Shown here: piece after piece, positions 11,201 through 18,227 of the stretch
Numbering within the stretch: the first letter of the stretch is position 1
Layout: every line of letters begins with the position of its first letter
IMG/VR virus record: IMGVR_UViG_3300025131_000203
Coordinates: 1 to 34,642 of that record
Reading direction: 5' to 3' (one strand)
DNA: 34,642 bases
Source: a virus
Position numbers and translations under genes: made by a program
The notes under the pieces: model-generated
Told to the model about the DNA's origin: nothing
Databases searched by the model: none
Seen by the model: only the letters and a program-made list of their open reading frames with translations

Positions 11201-13608
11201 GTTTTTTCCCAAAGATTATAATTTAATTGAAAAGCTTTCCATCTAGCGTCTAACTCATCAATGTTTTCTGTCGCTGCTTCAGTTCTTTGTTTTAAGTATT
11301 CTATTCTAGATTTTAATCGTCTATATTCTTTTGCTTCATTAACAGCTTTATCATATATTATTTTTGGACATTTCCCACCGTTTATTTCATAAAATGGTTC
11401 AAATTCCTCCCATTTATATACGAACTCTTGATTTTTAAAATTTGTATATTCCCCTGTATTGTCATCATATGCTACTATTTGATCAGCTGTATCTGGATTT
11501 GCATTTATGAATTTTTCAAATTGTTTAGTATAATAACATCCTTTATCTGTAAAATCTTTTAAGTTTTGAAGAGCTTCATTAGTTTTAAAAGCCCATTCAA
11601 TAGCATCATGTAATTGTTTTTTTATTTTATAAGAAGAAGCAAATCTTAATATTCCTTGAATATCAATCTCCTTTCTATACCATTTACCCTCTTCAATAAA
11701 TTCATCTGTTGCATCTTCAAGATATTTCTCTTTTTGTTTTTCCACTACCGCTTCAAACACTTCGTTATACCAGGGTTGATCCAAAGGATATCTAAAACCA
11801 ACTGCTGTTTCACCATATTTATCTAATATTTCTCTTACAAGAGGTTCAACCCATGATGGCTTACCACCAAGTATAGTGGGTGCACCAAAATCCCACTCCA
11901 TCAACCCAGGTTCTTGAAAATCAAGGTGTAAATAACGTAAATACCATGAAGCCGCTTCTCTAAATTCTGACATCTTAATATCACTTACTTTCATACCACC
12001 TTCCTCAACAGTAGTAGACATAATTTTATCATAACGCTCTAATGCTTTTCTTATTCTTTTCTTTGATTGTCTTATTTGTGCAACATCACTAGCATTACGT
12101 TCTAGAAAAGCAACAAGTTTGTTTCTATTATATTCTAAAGCATTTACAATATTTCCATTTGATAAAGTTATTTCTTGATCGGGATGATAATCAAAACCTA
12201 ATTCTACTGTTTCACCGTTAGGAGCTTCAATTTCTAAATAATCAAAACCAGCTGTAGTTTCAGTTATTTTAAATTTATCTGGAAGAAAATGTTTTATATA
12301 ATTATAAGCATGTTTTTCTTCCTTTCTAAAAATCCACTTTGATATATCTTCTTCATAACTTTGACCTTTAACATCATTTAAATCTTTACCTTTATGCCAA
12401 CCTGTAAGTAAATTTTCCCAATAATTATCAGTAACAGATTTATCTTTTTTGTTTATTTCATCTTGTCTTATTATATTAGATGTTGATTTTACCACAATTT
12501 CTTCCAGAGGATTCACAACACTAACTGCATCATAACCCCATCCCTCATTCATTTTAGCAGCCCAATCTTCTAAACTATTATATTCCCCAGATTTAACATA
12601 TTTTTGTTCTAAATCTTTGTAGTTATAAATAGCTTTTAATTTAGTATCCTGCACCGCTAATCCTACCCAAGGATTATTTATTGGATCAGCATTAGGATTT
12701 TCTTTTTCCCACGTTAATGCATTTTGATTGTTTTGAATTTGTTTTTGTTGTTTTTCTTCTTCACTTAATTTAACAAAATAAAGTACTTGAGCTTTATCTT
12801 TATTCTTGCTTAATTGTTTAGCTCTGTCTATTTTGTTTTTCTTATACTTAATATTTTTATTGTAATCTTTTATTAATTTATTACCAATTTTATTTAATTT
12901 CTTTAACTCTTGGATATTTAAATTATATTCATCTAGTAAAATTTGTGCTGATTTAAGTTTTTCAGGATCATCGATTACCATTTCACCTTTTTCATTTTTA
13001 GGTATATCTTCAAGAGACATTCCTAAAACCTCTTCAGATTTTGTTTTAAAATCGTTATATATAGATTCTTGTCTTTCTTTTATATTAGTAGGAATACCAA
13101 CTACATCAACTCCTTCTCCAAAAATTTCTTCAGCTTCTGCATCTAAATCTTCAACTGTTACTTTCCTGTTAGGTTTAAGTATTTCTGTTATGTTATCAAC
13201 ACTTGAATCAGGCTCTTCATCTAAAATATCTTCATACATTTCATCTAAAGAAACTTCTTCTTTTTCTACATCCTCTATATCAGGAGCTTTATATGTGCCA
13301 TCAGCTTTTCGTCTTGCTTCTAACTCGTCAGCTGGTATATCTTTAAGTTCGCCTTCTACTACCTCATCGTACTCATCTCGATAATATGGGTTTGGAACTT
13401 TAGCACCTGTATATATAGTTCCTGGTTTCTCTTCTTCCTCTTTCTCTTCCTTCTTCCCACACTCATCACCAGTTGGAATACATTGCTGTTCTTCCTCGCA
13501 CCATTTTAAACCAGGATCATCACATGGTCCTTCATCTTTTACTACAGGAGCATCTGCTTCTGTTGAAACGTCTTTTTCAGGTGGTTCGTAAGTTGTTGCT
13601 ATTGGCAT
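2248..13608 (-). CDS. Giant polyvalent internal-virion/ejection protein with metallopeptidase-like, kinase and HAD domains
   Basis: 3786 aa, the largest and last gene of the structural block, after two smaller internal virion proteins. By eye: acidic N-terminus with four Cys (C29, C37, C43, C50); hydrophobic segments near 880-912, 953-976 and 1039-1070; coiled coil about 1070-1170; HEPAH at 1399-1403 with a possible third ligand E1455; HAD motif I DADDV from D2532; a P-loop-like GPSGGYKTT (2569-2577) opening a zeta-toxin/polynucleotide-kinase-like domain to about 2690; the rest of the HAD domain with T2813 (VITAR) and D2868-D2869 (FADDS); then a conserved helical module about 2890-3480 and a Lys-rich tail. 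Large multidomain proteins of this kind occur in many marine phages (polyvalent proteins), probably packaged and injected with DNA. I infer roles in DNA translocation and early takeover of the cell. The start ATG follows an A/T-only leader, 22 nt after the previous stop. Confidence 0.8.
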   Translation of the reverse strand: MPIATTYEPPEKDVSTEADAPVVKDEGPCDDPGLKWCEEEQQCIPTGDECGKKEEKEEEEKPGTIYTGAKVPNPYYRDEYDEVVEGELKDIPADELEARRKADGTYKAPDIEDVEKEEVSLDEMYEDILDEEPDSSVDNITEILKPNRKVTVEDLDAEAEEIFGEGVDVVGIPTNIKERQESIYNDFKTKSEEVLGMSLEDIPKNEKGEMVIDDPEKLKSAQILLDEYNLNIQELKKLNKIGNKLIKDYNKNIKYKKNKIDRAKQLSKNKDKAQVLYFVKLSEEEKQQKQIQNNQNALTWEKENPNADPINNPWVGLAVQDTKLKAIYNYKDLEQKYVKSGEYNSLEDWAAKMNEGWGYDAVSVVNPLEEIVVKSTSNIIRQDEINKKDKSVTDNYWENLLTGWHKGKDLNDVKGQSYEEDISKWIFRKEEKHAYNYIKHFLPDKFKITETTAGFDYLEIEAPNGETVELGFDYHPDQEITLSNGNIVNALEYNRNKLVAFLERNASDVAQIRQSKKRIRKALERYDKIMSTTVEEGGMKVSDIKMSEFREAASWYLRYLHLDFQEPGLMEWDFGAPTILGGKPSWVEPLVREILDKYGETAVGFRYPLDQPWYNEVFEAVVEKQKEKYLEDATDEFIEEGKWYRKEIDIQGILRFASSYKIKKQLHDAIEWAFKTNEALQNLKDFTDKGCYYTKQFEKFINANPDTADQIVAYDDNTGEYTNFKNQEFVYKWEEFEPFYEINGGKCPKIIYDKAVNEAKEYRRLKSRIEYLKQRTEAATENIDELDARWKAFQLNYNLWEKTYEGLGWETLDLVLSIVYAASKIGSYLDPTQLTLNHLYPSGPRKIVTEVYKAYRIFTDEDMEFEQFRNTPAFGDIENIWDFGEYMSGTVVTQLPLIVLMIAATVATDGAINPAVWAALTGYGKKDIEMNLQNDALRASGFKTYSEWEIFWKSIGYGVAEGAFAYLSTAPILLQGNKILRGIKNPRLKGEVYKHRGDFFIRNFTGKTGVAVMTASEVACENATTICQNLIDGRHPFENLGETTVVSLAYGFTMSASPVITATILTNFASSSELHALRENINKVQKALDENKQLEEQLEILKQQYDGLKIKDKQSIGYQEYLNRIKEIKKQIENNNRLREMALETMGQTQTEIENRLYEEGINENALEYYTDALIDAHNVRQLYKDIITNPDLDINQKKEKVKEFELRYQSMMGLMEMFRDKNGPFNSGYVALEASSIFDRINGKKRKRLNDIKTKAKQRIRDKKGDNHEITDSEIRAEGIKIYNEEEFDAQDVRNIKLVEILNKKGFNFDYRSVNTIEDFVNEITKFYDDLIEEAWNYGNVDTDKFKREKKILEDRRNDAISRISSGDYNGFYDDRYDVQWVVRENSVKNDRPYTTLHEPAHKLAIEILKENPRAFKDLSTQILQYVQEYQPKLYTKWVFEQDLGDKGRINHDEVIAAFFESIDKIDLKKIDHFVNQLGLLWNEGLKNATDGEYWMDLAGSNQILKIFTDIGVKLKSGELTVEDIYAAKAKVGEKPTTLTVPDIVATQESVYYSSVKEAVSAKQKALKEIQDIVAKAKLAQNTTSPTYSKEQEDELTALRKIVSDANKVIKPIPIQKYKKDESDRARKERVNETYEDHLKGADDIVTTRNGLPYKQIWAGYRDKIISIAYKRNLLNTPKYQNLTKKQREQTIYDAASIPFMKHVRNFDHTKNDDFDGWIMAYLYKKIVLEGHKSLPVIENFSKTIDDLSAAEIAELVTTQDIIEEIDIATAKIENIVESTLRKKLGISKGDPLYNEVLETIKGIYKAKDLPDVTSYEFKNTVENIIEEKLRLPIQKLLGRGDKYEQFLKDNWDVVKDLHISKLVELERLKKPEDRIFTEVVLEKMSVEETRIAEKEGRYVVKSETAGNTLYIKKDFTKDDVVNFFLLRGTEAINKKTGKPYAESTKGTRKDALAGGLTVEIGLDAFMQIAQDPAFVNKLKENQKLQGFKPVSDYIAAIATRIERDRDVYFSTTFKAQPRDVQLRIAHVISGVDFQEKANERRIRGDKDWFINTLMQSVPKADFENRAKLKNIGKEFQREFDKVTSLGTWKDFSGIQLKVYEEEAEIGIFSTLEAIAADKEIVIETGTTAINTLDKLNAARVQIINLLNGLIEDGTFTKEEVNKYILPAFTSPARLGQWETTNDDFGAELTESDVKLHGHGKRLSLFRNVEDGRRQLGIEESLGDRIRDRVNDLKNETNPDTNKKYTEKEAIEIVKKEWKVPSKINSHKEWYTQRFTKADKAKYGVEYFDELPLEKRIEYVRNEIQPEGLKAKKILKKLVEKLREAYVNNEIDEQGAATITEIIYGPDAMDALGKIASDIRYIPTMTRSEIIDLYKLDANDPFVLEHTLPAQKMKRYTYNYIISDPSKVNKAKEIFDKELEVYSSAIIPDAVDKNVNFTGKEFDNKGTYLKIETPGIRKPGTHTLEEGTRYKDDNIPLIDIDTDKVYFEEEGLITELQNGDGLDVLNAVNQTDADNTIFDLDTENKKLYGFDADDVLIETGDKVRVVGPPELADQGYPLSDNKVVIIIGPSGGYKTTNMEKLGLTDQGFSPINQDFFVEKLKKEAGLPTDETNYTTRQRSIRASIGAKAKKLADAELEKLSDEGKGLTLDLTGASTKATDRKIQDLEDKGYDVLILFSGGSLESSLEANRKRKERRLKDFIVTNNWNQVNESKQYYKDRYKDNFVEIDTDKQGIADPVPAEVEIRTNSFTQGYVKAQLDPKAYADKAAELEEAGADFDFSDFDKPSDIKEGKMVVVAKNIVDKHGSENVKVITARNAEAAPYIKLFLASVGLGDVDVFGVGSSDPQAKVDVINALIAQDGYNEVYFADDSKPNVDAVEKDLTEQDITHRTQHVKYSRTLDKDFNEILERVSGIPYYKRYSRITAQEEGKRKGKFKFFIPPSAEDFVGLMYPNLGKGEQGNKDMQWLKDNLLDPYAKGYTALNFDQSALLNDYSTLVKKLKGKKGWFYKHPLTQKVYKNFTNEEVARILAWDKQGITIDGLSKTDLNAIRKIGKDNLELDVFAGQLIAINKGDGYAYPGGNWRTGNITGDLTHGLSTTKRNKYMQQFIQNADIIFSEENLNKLEAIHGAKYREALENMLDRMKRGSNRPQNAGRLERQINNWVNNSVGVVMFYNMRSAVLQTISMINYSNWNFNNPAKMAIAFANQPRFWKDFMHLFNSDFLVARRKGLKINVAESEIADALDGQSNKAAAFVNLLLRKGFKPTQIADSFAIAFGGATYYRNRINDLKKKTNPDTNKKYTESEAEVISKREWKEISEENQQSSRPDKISMQQASGAGRVILAFANTPLQYNRLIKKATQDLINGRGDWKHNVSKIIYYLFVQNLIFNALQQAIFAIVNDDEMSDDEKEKYYDIANGMLDSTLRGLGVGGAIVSTLKNVGLDIYERSQSDSWKGPQFEKSALKMFDVAPPLDIKLSQLTQAASNWEYNKDKPEASNPWDINNPIYESVAKVIAATTNAPLNRLFQKMENVKGALDANNAWWKRVAMLFGWPEWQLESPSEQSIRVEEDKKIRLETKAKVKPSLYTKEEQENILKQIGYSDEEIKAMKNEDSRVAAILKAQRENNKIYTPSEYDENRFKSKEEKKKEEIEESLKLYDEPTEPKKNDDWKIKKVNPVKELEKNIFNLNANEQHDLLIELEILQRHPTTEPERVEQIVNEYKRNPDKVNKALKKLSKYKSSKEGKRKKEINDMNKAEQVNLLLRLGLTAKQIRALTYERDRVNKIYELENK
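3708..3770. repeat. Direct repeat copy 1 inside the giant gene
   Basis: Matches 6864-6926 in the same orientation and frame at 55 of 63 bases by hand comparison. It encodes the segment containing NDLKKKTNPDTNKKYTESEA (about residues 3280-3301 of the giant protein). Confidence 0.75.
6864..6926. repeat. Direct repeat copy 2 inside the giant gene
   Basis: Partner of 3708-3770, exactly 3156 nt away (a multiple of three). It encodes NDLKNETNPDTNKKYTEKEA (about residues 2228-2249 of the giant protein). Confidence 0.75.
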
Positions 13609-13630
13609 ATTTATATTCTATTTATATTAG

Positions 13631-14968
13631 TTAATCCTCTACTAATTCATATTTACCATTCTTAAATAAAAGATGTTCATTATAGGTTTTAGATTTCGGG
13701 TTATTGTCATAGTAATATTTGCCTTCTTCAGCTTCATTAACAGGTACAATATCCAGAGACTGCAGTGGTGAAGAACCGTCAATTACAGCATCAGCAAGAT
13801 CACGTGTCTCTTCAAAATTCCCTGTTCCTTCCACTTCAACAGTGGGAATTACATCAGGTCCTATATTTTTATCTTTATCATCATCTAAATTAACATCAAC
13901 AACATCGTCATCAAGTTCGTCTTCAACTGCCGCTGTTTGTTCTTCTGCTAGGAAAGCATATTTTTTCATATATTCATCTACAACTTTGCTTTTAAGTTTC
14001 TTTAGTTTTTCTGGATCTCCTTTATGTGTTTTGGGGTCTATATAAGGATCTGTACCATCTGGATCAAATAATGTGGCCCAATATTGTGCAGCGGTTCTAT
14101 CGTTATTAAATTCTTCAAGTAAATCTACTCCACGAGGACCTTCACCCAACATAAATTGTTTAATAAAATCTCTATTATATGTCACGCTACCATCAGCGTT
14201 TTTAGTTGTAAATCCTTCAACTTCTGAGGCAGTACCCTTCTTTTGAATATTTTCCCTTAAAAACGTAAATACCGCATATCCGGCCGTTCCTGCTTTAGGG
14301 TTTTGATTTAACTCTTTTGATCTGTTGAAGAAAGTACCACCTTGACTTAGTTTCTCTTTTAATTGTCTTGCTGTAAAAGTAAATTCACCATTTTCACCTG
14401 CTTGAATCACATATCCACTACTCGTTTTAATAAGTTTAACATCACCACCTGTGTTTATACCGGTTAATATCTTTTGCATACCCAAATTATCAAGTAGTCG
14501 AGCACCTTCTTCGTGGGCTGCATTCGCATCATCATTAATTAATTTTATAAAAGCAGTTAACTCTGTTAGATCACCTAATCTAATATTAGCATCATCATAC
14601 CAACCTTGTTTCTCACTTTCAGATGCATTTGGATATTTATTGTTTAAATCAGTCAATGCTTGATTCTCTTCAGTAACAGCATCTTTGATAGTACCATAAA
14701 AACCAGCTTTTATTCCTTGATCCGCATTTAGCGCATCTACGTTTGCTTGAGAATCTTCTAGATCATCTCCAGTAACGTTTTTTAAAGTCTTTTGAAAATC
14801 ATCTTGGATCTTTTTATTTTCTTCATTACGTTTTTTAGCATCTTTCGCTCTTTGTTTATCTAAAGCCTTCTGAAGTGCTGACATATCATTTAAAATCTTA
14901 TCCCGACCTTCAATTAGTTTCCTACCACTAGTATCTACTATTATTTTGTAATCTTCGTATGCTCCCAT
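13631..14968 (-). CDS. Acidic internal virion protein (putative ejection protein)
   Basis: 445 aa. The N-terminal 80 residues are highly charged and helical (KALDKQRAKDAKKRNEENKK). The middle is mixed alpha/beta with Gly-rich turns. Residues from about 345 form an acidic low-complexity linker (VEDELDDDVVDVNLDDDKD), and the C-terminus ends in a Tyr- and Lys-rich segment (YYYDNNPKSKTYNEHLLFKNGKYELVED) resembling C-termini I associate with internal proteins of short-tailed marine phages. It lies between the Ala/Gln-rich putative gp14-like protein and the giant ejection protein, the position of gp15-type proteins in T7-like gene orders. No enzymatic motif was seen. Role inferred from position and composition. 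Confidence 0.6.
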   Translation of the reverse strand: MGAYEDYKIIVDTSGRKLIEGRDKILNDMSALQKALDKQRAKDAKKRNEENKKIQDDFQKTLKNVTGDDLEDSQANVDALNADQGIKAGFYGTIKDAVTEENQALTDLNNKYPNASESEKQGWYDDANIRLGDLTELTAFIKLINDDANAAHEEGARLLDNLGMQKILTGINTGGDVKLIKTSSGYVIQAGENGEFTFTARQLKEKLSQGGTFFNRSKELNQNPKAGTAGYAVFTFLRENIQKKGTASEVEGFTTKNADGSVTYNRDFIKQFMLGEGPRGVDLLEEFNNDRTAAQYWATLFDPDGTDPYIDPKTHKGDPEKLKKLKSKVVDEYMKKYAFLAEEQTAAVEDELDDDVVDVNLDDDKDKNIGPDVIPTVEVEGTGNFEETRDLADAVIDGSSPLQSLDIVPVNEAEEGKYYYDNNPKSKTYNEHLLFKNGKYELVED

Positions 14969-14979
14969 TATTTATATTA

Positions 14980-15828
14980 TTAAGTTGATACCCATTGTCC
15001 AGTTACACTATTCCAATAACCACCTGATTGAGGTCCCCATTGGTTAGTTTCAGGTGGTAACATATAACTAGGTACATATCCTTGTGTTGTAGTTGATTGT
15101 TGTAGTGGATCAGATGTTGGATTTACAGTAGTAGTTTTAGTATCAACCGTACCACCTGTACCACCTGTACCACTTTTCATTCCGGCCCCTACCATTTGTG
15201 TTGCAGCTTGAGTTGTTTGAGCTGCCGCTGCGTTTGCTTGAGCTGAATATTCTGCAGATTGGGCTCTAGATTGATCTAACATTCCAGCTGTCCTGTTAAT
15301 CTCAGCCATTGACCTTGTTTCTTGTGCTGAATACATCCATTGTTCAGCCCCAGCACGCGCACCTTGTAGTCTTTGTTGTTCTTGCATTTTAGCCATTTGT
15401 AAACTTTGTTCACCTCCAGCCCTTAGTTTCTCATTAGCAACCTCTTGGGATTCTATACTAGCAGAAATACCTTGTTTACTTCTTAATGCTGCTTGAGCTA
15501 ATGCAGTTGCTCCACCGGCAGATGTACCGGAGGCACGTAACGTATCTAGTGTATTAGCTAAGGCTATATCAGATTCTTCCGCTTGCATTTCTGCAGCTTG
15601 AGTTGCTACAGCTAAATTAGCATATGGATTTGATAAGTCCTTACTTAAATCTTTATAATGTCTACCAACATTTGGAATAGCCTGTCTAGCGTCTAATAAG
15701 GCATTCATTTGATCATTCATATCCTTCATATGATCTAATTCATCATTACGCTTTGAATTAGCACCAACCTGTTGTACAATCGCTCCAGTTACAGCAATTG
15801 CACCCATTACTATCAATGCATATGACAT
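14980..15828 (-). CDS. Ala/Gln-rich internal virion protein, gp14-like
   Basis: 282 aa. Residues 2-22 form one hydrophobic segment (ALIVMGAIAVTGAIV), followed by a long helical region rich in Ala, Gln, Met and Ser (NPYANLAVATQAAEMQAEES, then TLDTLRASGTSAGGATALAQ). The C-terminal third is low-complexity Gly/Thr/Pro with a short tandem repeat (KSGTGGTGGT, from 9-bp DNA repeats at 15149-15173) and ends in a Trp/Tyr-rich tip. One N-terminal membrane segment plus an Ala-rich helical body is typical of the smallest ejection protein of podoviruses, which forms the outer-membrane part of the DNA channel. The position, after the tail nozzle genes and before two larger internal proteins, agrees. Sequence-level homology to T7 gp14 is not claimed. 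Confidence 0.65.
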   Translation of the reverse strand: MSYALIVMGAIAVTGAIVQQVGANSKRNDELDHMKDMNDQMNALLDARQAIPNVGRHYKDLSKDLSNPYANLAVATQAAEMQAEESDIALANTLDTLRASGTSAGGATALAQAALRSKQGISASIESQEVANEKLRAGGEQSLQMAKMQEQQRLQGARAGAEQWMYSAQETRSMAEINRTAGMLDQSRAQSAEYSAQANAAAAQTTQAATQMVGAGMKSGTGGTGGTVDTKTTTVNPTSDPLQQSTTTQGYVPSYMLPPETNQWGPQSGGYWNSVTGQWVST

Positions 15829-15831
15829 AAT

Positions 15832-16344
15832 TTAAGTTTTAAGTTGTTTAATTTCTTCATTTTTTAAGCTTTTAAAAGTCTCATATTCTTCGTAATTATT
15901 TGCTGTAATTTCCCCTTCTAATTTATCCAAATCTTCTGTATTTGTTGGGTTTAAGTGAACAGTTGTCCATATTAAATCTGTTTTAGCATATATAGCTCGT
16001 TTGATACCACCTTTTGATATCATAGATAATGGAGCTGATAATTCTTCAACACCATCTTCTGTTACTACTATAACATCTCCTTTTAATAAGAAATTAGGGT
16101 GATCATGTTTATGTATTTTACCAACTACAAACATACCAGCTGGTACAGATATCTCTCTTACATATATACCATTAGAAAAACTATGTTTTAAAGGACATAT
16201 TAATTCAGTATCCTTGCCTTCAAATACACCAAATTTATCTCTATCTGCATTCCTAAGCATATCTTCAAATTGTAAAATCTTATCCCTAATTTCTTCATTA
16301 GGTTTTACTATATCTTGTTCTTGTGTAATTATTTCTTCTTCCAT
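15832..16344 (-). CDS. Cupin-fold protein in the virion gene cluster
   Basis: 170 aa from the start preferred here. An upstream in-frame ATG at 16386 would overlap the previous gene by 32 nt. The ATG at 16344 lies 10 nt after that gene's stop behind an AAATTAAATAAA leader like the others, so it is chosen. Residues 50-135 read as one cupin barrel: CPLKHSFSNGIYVREISVPAG, then GKIHKHDHPNFLLKGDVIVV with H78, H80 and H82 as candidate metal ligands, and WTTVH with H130 as the motif-2 His. Similar small cupins sit in structural clusters of marine phages. Substrate unknown: it could be an enzyme, or a metal-stabilised structural or assembly protein. The acidic N-terminus and Lys/Glu-rich C-terminus show no motif. 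Confidence 0.65.
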   Translation of the reverse strand: MEEEIITQEQDIVKPNEEIRDKILQFEDMLRNADRDKFGVFEGKDTELICPLKHSFSNGIYVREISVPAGMFVVGKIHKHDHPNFLLKGDVIVVTEDGVEELSAPLSMISKGGIKRAIYAKTDLIWTTVHLNPTNTEDLDKLEGEITANNYEEYETFKSLKNEEIKQLKT

Positions 16345-16354
16345 TTTATTTAAT

Positions 16355-18208
16355 TTAATGTGATGACACAACATATTTAGATCCAACTGAAAATAATTCT
16401 TTCATTCCACCTAAATTAGTAGTAGCATCTGTTGCTAATTTAACAGTTGCAAAATAACCTTTTATACCAGATATTGGAAATCCACCAAATCCATCTGGTC
16501 CTATAATTACCTCACCAGGTCGTGGAGCACTTTCACTAACTAAGTTAGCTACATACCTATTTTCTTTTCTATAAAAACCAGATCTATATGTAATACCATC
16601 AGAAGGATCAACATACTCACCTTCTGTATAACTTTGTACTACATCACTTTCATCTTGAAAAGACTTATTCATACCAGATGGTAAAATATCCGCTCCTTCA
16701 AATCCTGATTTAAAATAATCAGCTTGCCAGCCATTACTACCTTCATAATTAACAGTTTGGAAATTTTTAAGAACTGATGCTTGAGGATTAACAACAAAAG
16801 TAATACTTGAACCTTCTCGTTGTCCATAGTACATACCTCTATTGTTATCACTGGGTAGTTCATAATAATGTTCATACAATCCACCATTATGAAATGAATA
16901 ATATTTGTTTTTCAGACTACCTACAAACGTAGGTTTATAAGTATGAAAACTAGACCAACCATTTATTCTTTCATCAAAAGTTACAGTATCATATGAATTT
17001 AAATCAGTTGTATAATTACCTGAATTTTGTTGTATTGAAACAACATAATTTTTATTATGTATATCCCATCCCCCAATTATCTTACTTTTAACATTTTTTG
17101 TAAATCTAATTAGAGTACCCGAGTCACATAAGGTATGAAAAGTTGGATTTAGTGGATCACCTGGAGCAAATATTGGGCTAGGACCAGCGAAAGGAGAATC
17201 TGTAGGGAATCCAGTTAAATACACTTTACAAAAGCCATGTACGGTTTGTGTTGCTGTTACATAATACTGTGTTGTGACCCAACTGTCTACGCACCAACAT
17301 CCATTACAAAGATTTGAATAAGATAAAATATCACCAATTCCTATATCACAACAATTATATCCCGTATCTAAATTTAGTATTATCCAATATTCTTGTGGTT
17401 TTATATATGGAAAATATCCCCAATGTGTTACTGTAGTACCAGTAGCTGTAGTTACCAACTGCCAATTATCTGTTACGCCAGCTAAAGTATCTCTAAAGTA
17501 ATCTGTCATACCATACATAGATATCTCTGTAATACCATCTCGTGATAACCTACATATAGTACCACGATATCTATCTGAAAAATATTTAGCATACCCAAAT
17601 GTTGCAAAGCTTTCTGGATTTTTACTAATACCATATTCACCTAAAAATGGAAATACTTGTCCTATAACAACATTAGATTGAGTTTTCATCGGCGAACCAT
17701 CAGCTGAATATATAGCATTTTTATCTATCTGTGCATTGCTAACTTTATTCTCTTGGAATATTATTAAATCACTTTCTGAAGCATGTAATTTTTGTATAGA
17801 ACCATAAGCTGGATTTAATGATTTTGTAATTGATTCACCAACAGAAAATACATTAGTTTGGTTAATCCCAGTTCTAGCATTATAAATTCCAGAGTAAATT
17901 AATCCACTATCTAATTGTTGTTGATTAATATCTTCTTCTACTATATAAGCTTTTACACCTAAATCTAGAGCTGTATTATTAAATCCACCTTTTATTTGCA
18001 TTTCTTCAATAAACCAGGTTTGTGCAGTACCATCTTGACTTCCTGGTGGGGCAAACTCTCCAGGAGTTACAAGATCTCCAAATGGAAATTTTGGATAACC
18101 CGGAGGATCCCACGGTAAACCAGGCCATCCTGCGGAAATATTACCTTTTTCTACTACTTTTTTTAACCAAAAAGCGTTGTAATATTGCACTTCCATTGTG
18201 TATGCCAT
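16355..18208 (-). CDS. Tail nozzle/muzzle-type structural protein, second component
   Basis: 617 aa, beta-rich, with no signal peptide or membrane segment. Residues 145-240 hold the most conserved-looking block: SESDLIIFQENKV, then NAIYSADGSPM, GEYGISKNPESFATFGYAKYFSDR and LSRDGITEISMYGMTDYFRD. This resembles beta-propeller-like tail proteins following the T7 gp12-like or crAss-like stabilisation/muzzle protein in other phages. The N-terminal 60 residues are Pro/Gly-rich. An odd Cys cluster (C286, C287, C301, C304, C306, C327, and one near 358) interrupts the central part. The gene lies 19 nt after the stop of the 1405-aa tail protein. Homology is by reading only; role inferred as distal tail tube or nozzle. 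Confidence 0.6.
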   Translation of the reverse strand: MAYTMEVQYYNAFWLKKVVEKGNISAGWPGLPWDPPGYPKFPFGDLVTPGEFAPPGSQDGTAQTWFIEEMQIKGGFNNTALDLGVKAYIVEEDINQQQLDSGLIYSGIYNARTGINQTNVFSVGESITKSLNPAYGSIQKLHASESDLIIFQENKVSNAQIDKNAIYSADGSPMKTQSNVVIGQVFPFLGEYGISKNPESFATFGYAKYFSDRYRGTICRLSRDGITEISMYGMTDYFRDTLAGVTDNWQLVTTATGTTVTHWGYFPYIKPQEYWIILNLDTGYNCCDIGIGDILSYSNLCNGCWCVDSWVTTQYYVTATQTVHGFCKVYLTGFPTDSPFAGPSPIFAPGDPLNPTFHTLCDSGTLIRFTKNVKSKIIGGWDIHNKNYVVSIQQNSGNYTTDLNSYDTVTFDERINGWSSFHTYKPTFVGSLKNKYYSFHNGGLYEHYYELPSDNNRGMYYGQREGSSITFVVNPQASVLKNFQTVNYEGSNGWQADYFKSGFEGADILPSGMNKSFQDESDVVQSYTEGEYVDPSDGITYRSGFYRKENRYVANLVSESAPRPGEVIIGPDGFGGFPISGIKGYFATVKLATDATTNLGGMKELFSVGSKYVVSSH

Positions 18209-18227
18209 AACTAATTATTTCTTATTT

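Noticed and set aside
2273-13384. Plus-strand open frames opposite the giant gene (e.g. 2273-2758, 2804-3178, 6776-7078)
   Set aside because: They lie fully antisense to a long, domain-rich gene, encode Leu/Ser/Phe-rich low-complexity products mirroring its Lys/Glu codons, and lack leaders; treated as shadows.
16345-16386. Upstream start of the cupin gene at 16386
   Set aside because: It would overlap the previous gene by 32 nt; the ATG at 16344 has a normal A/T leader 10 nt after the stop.
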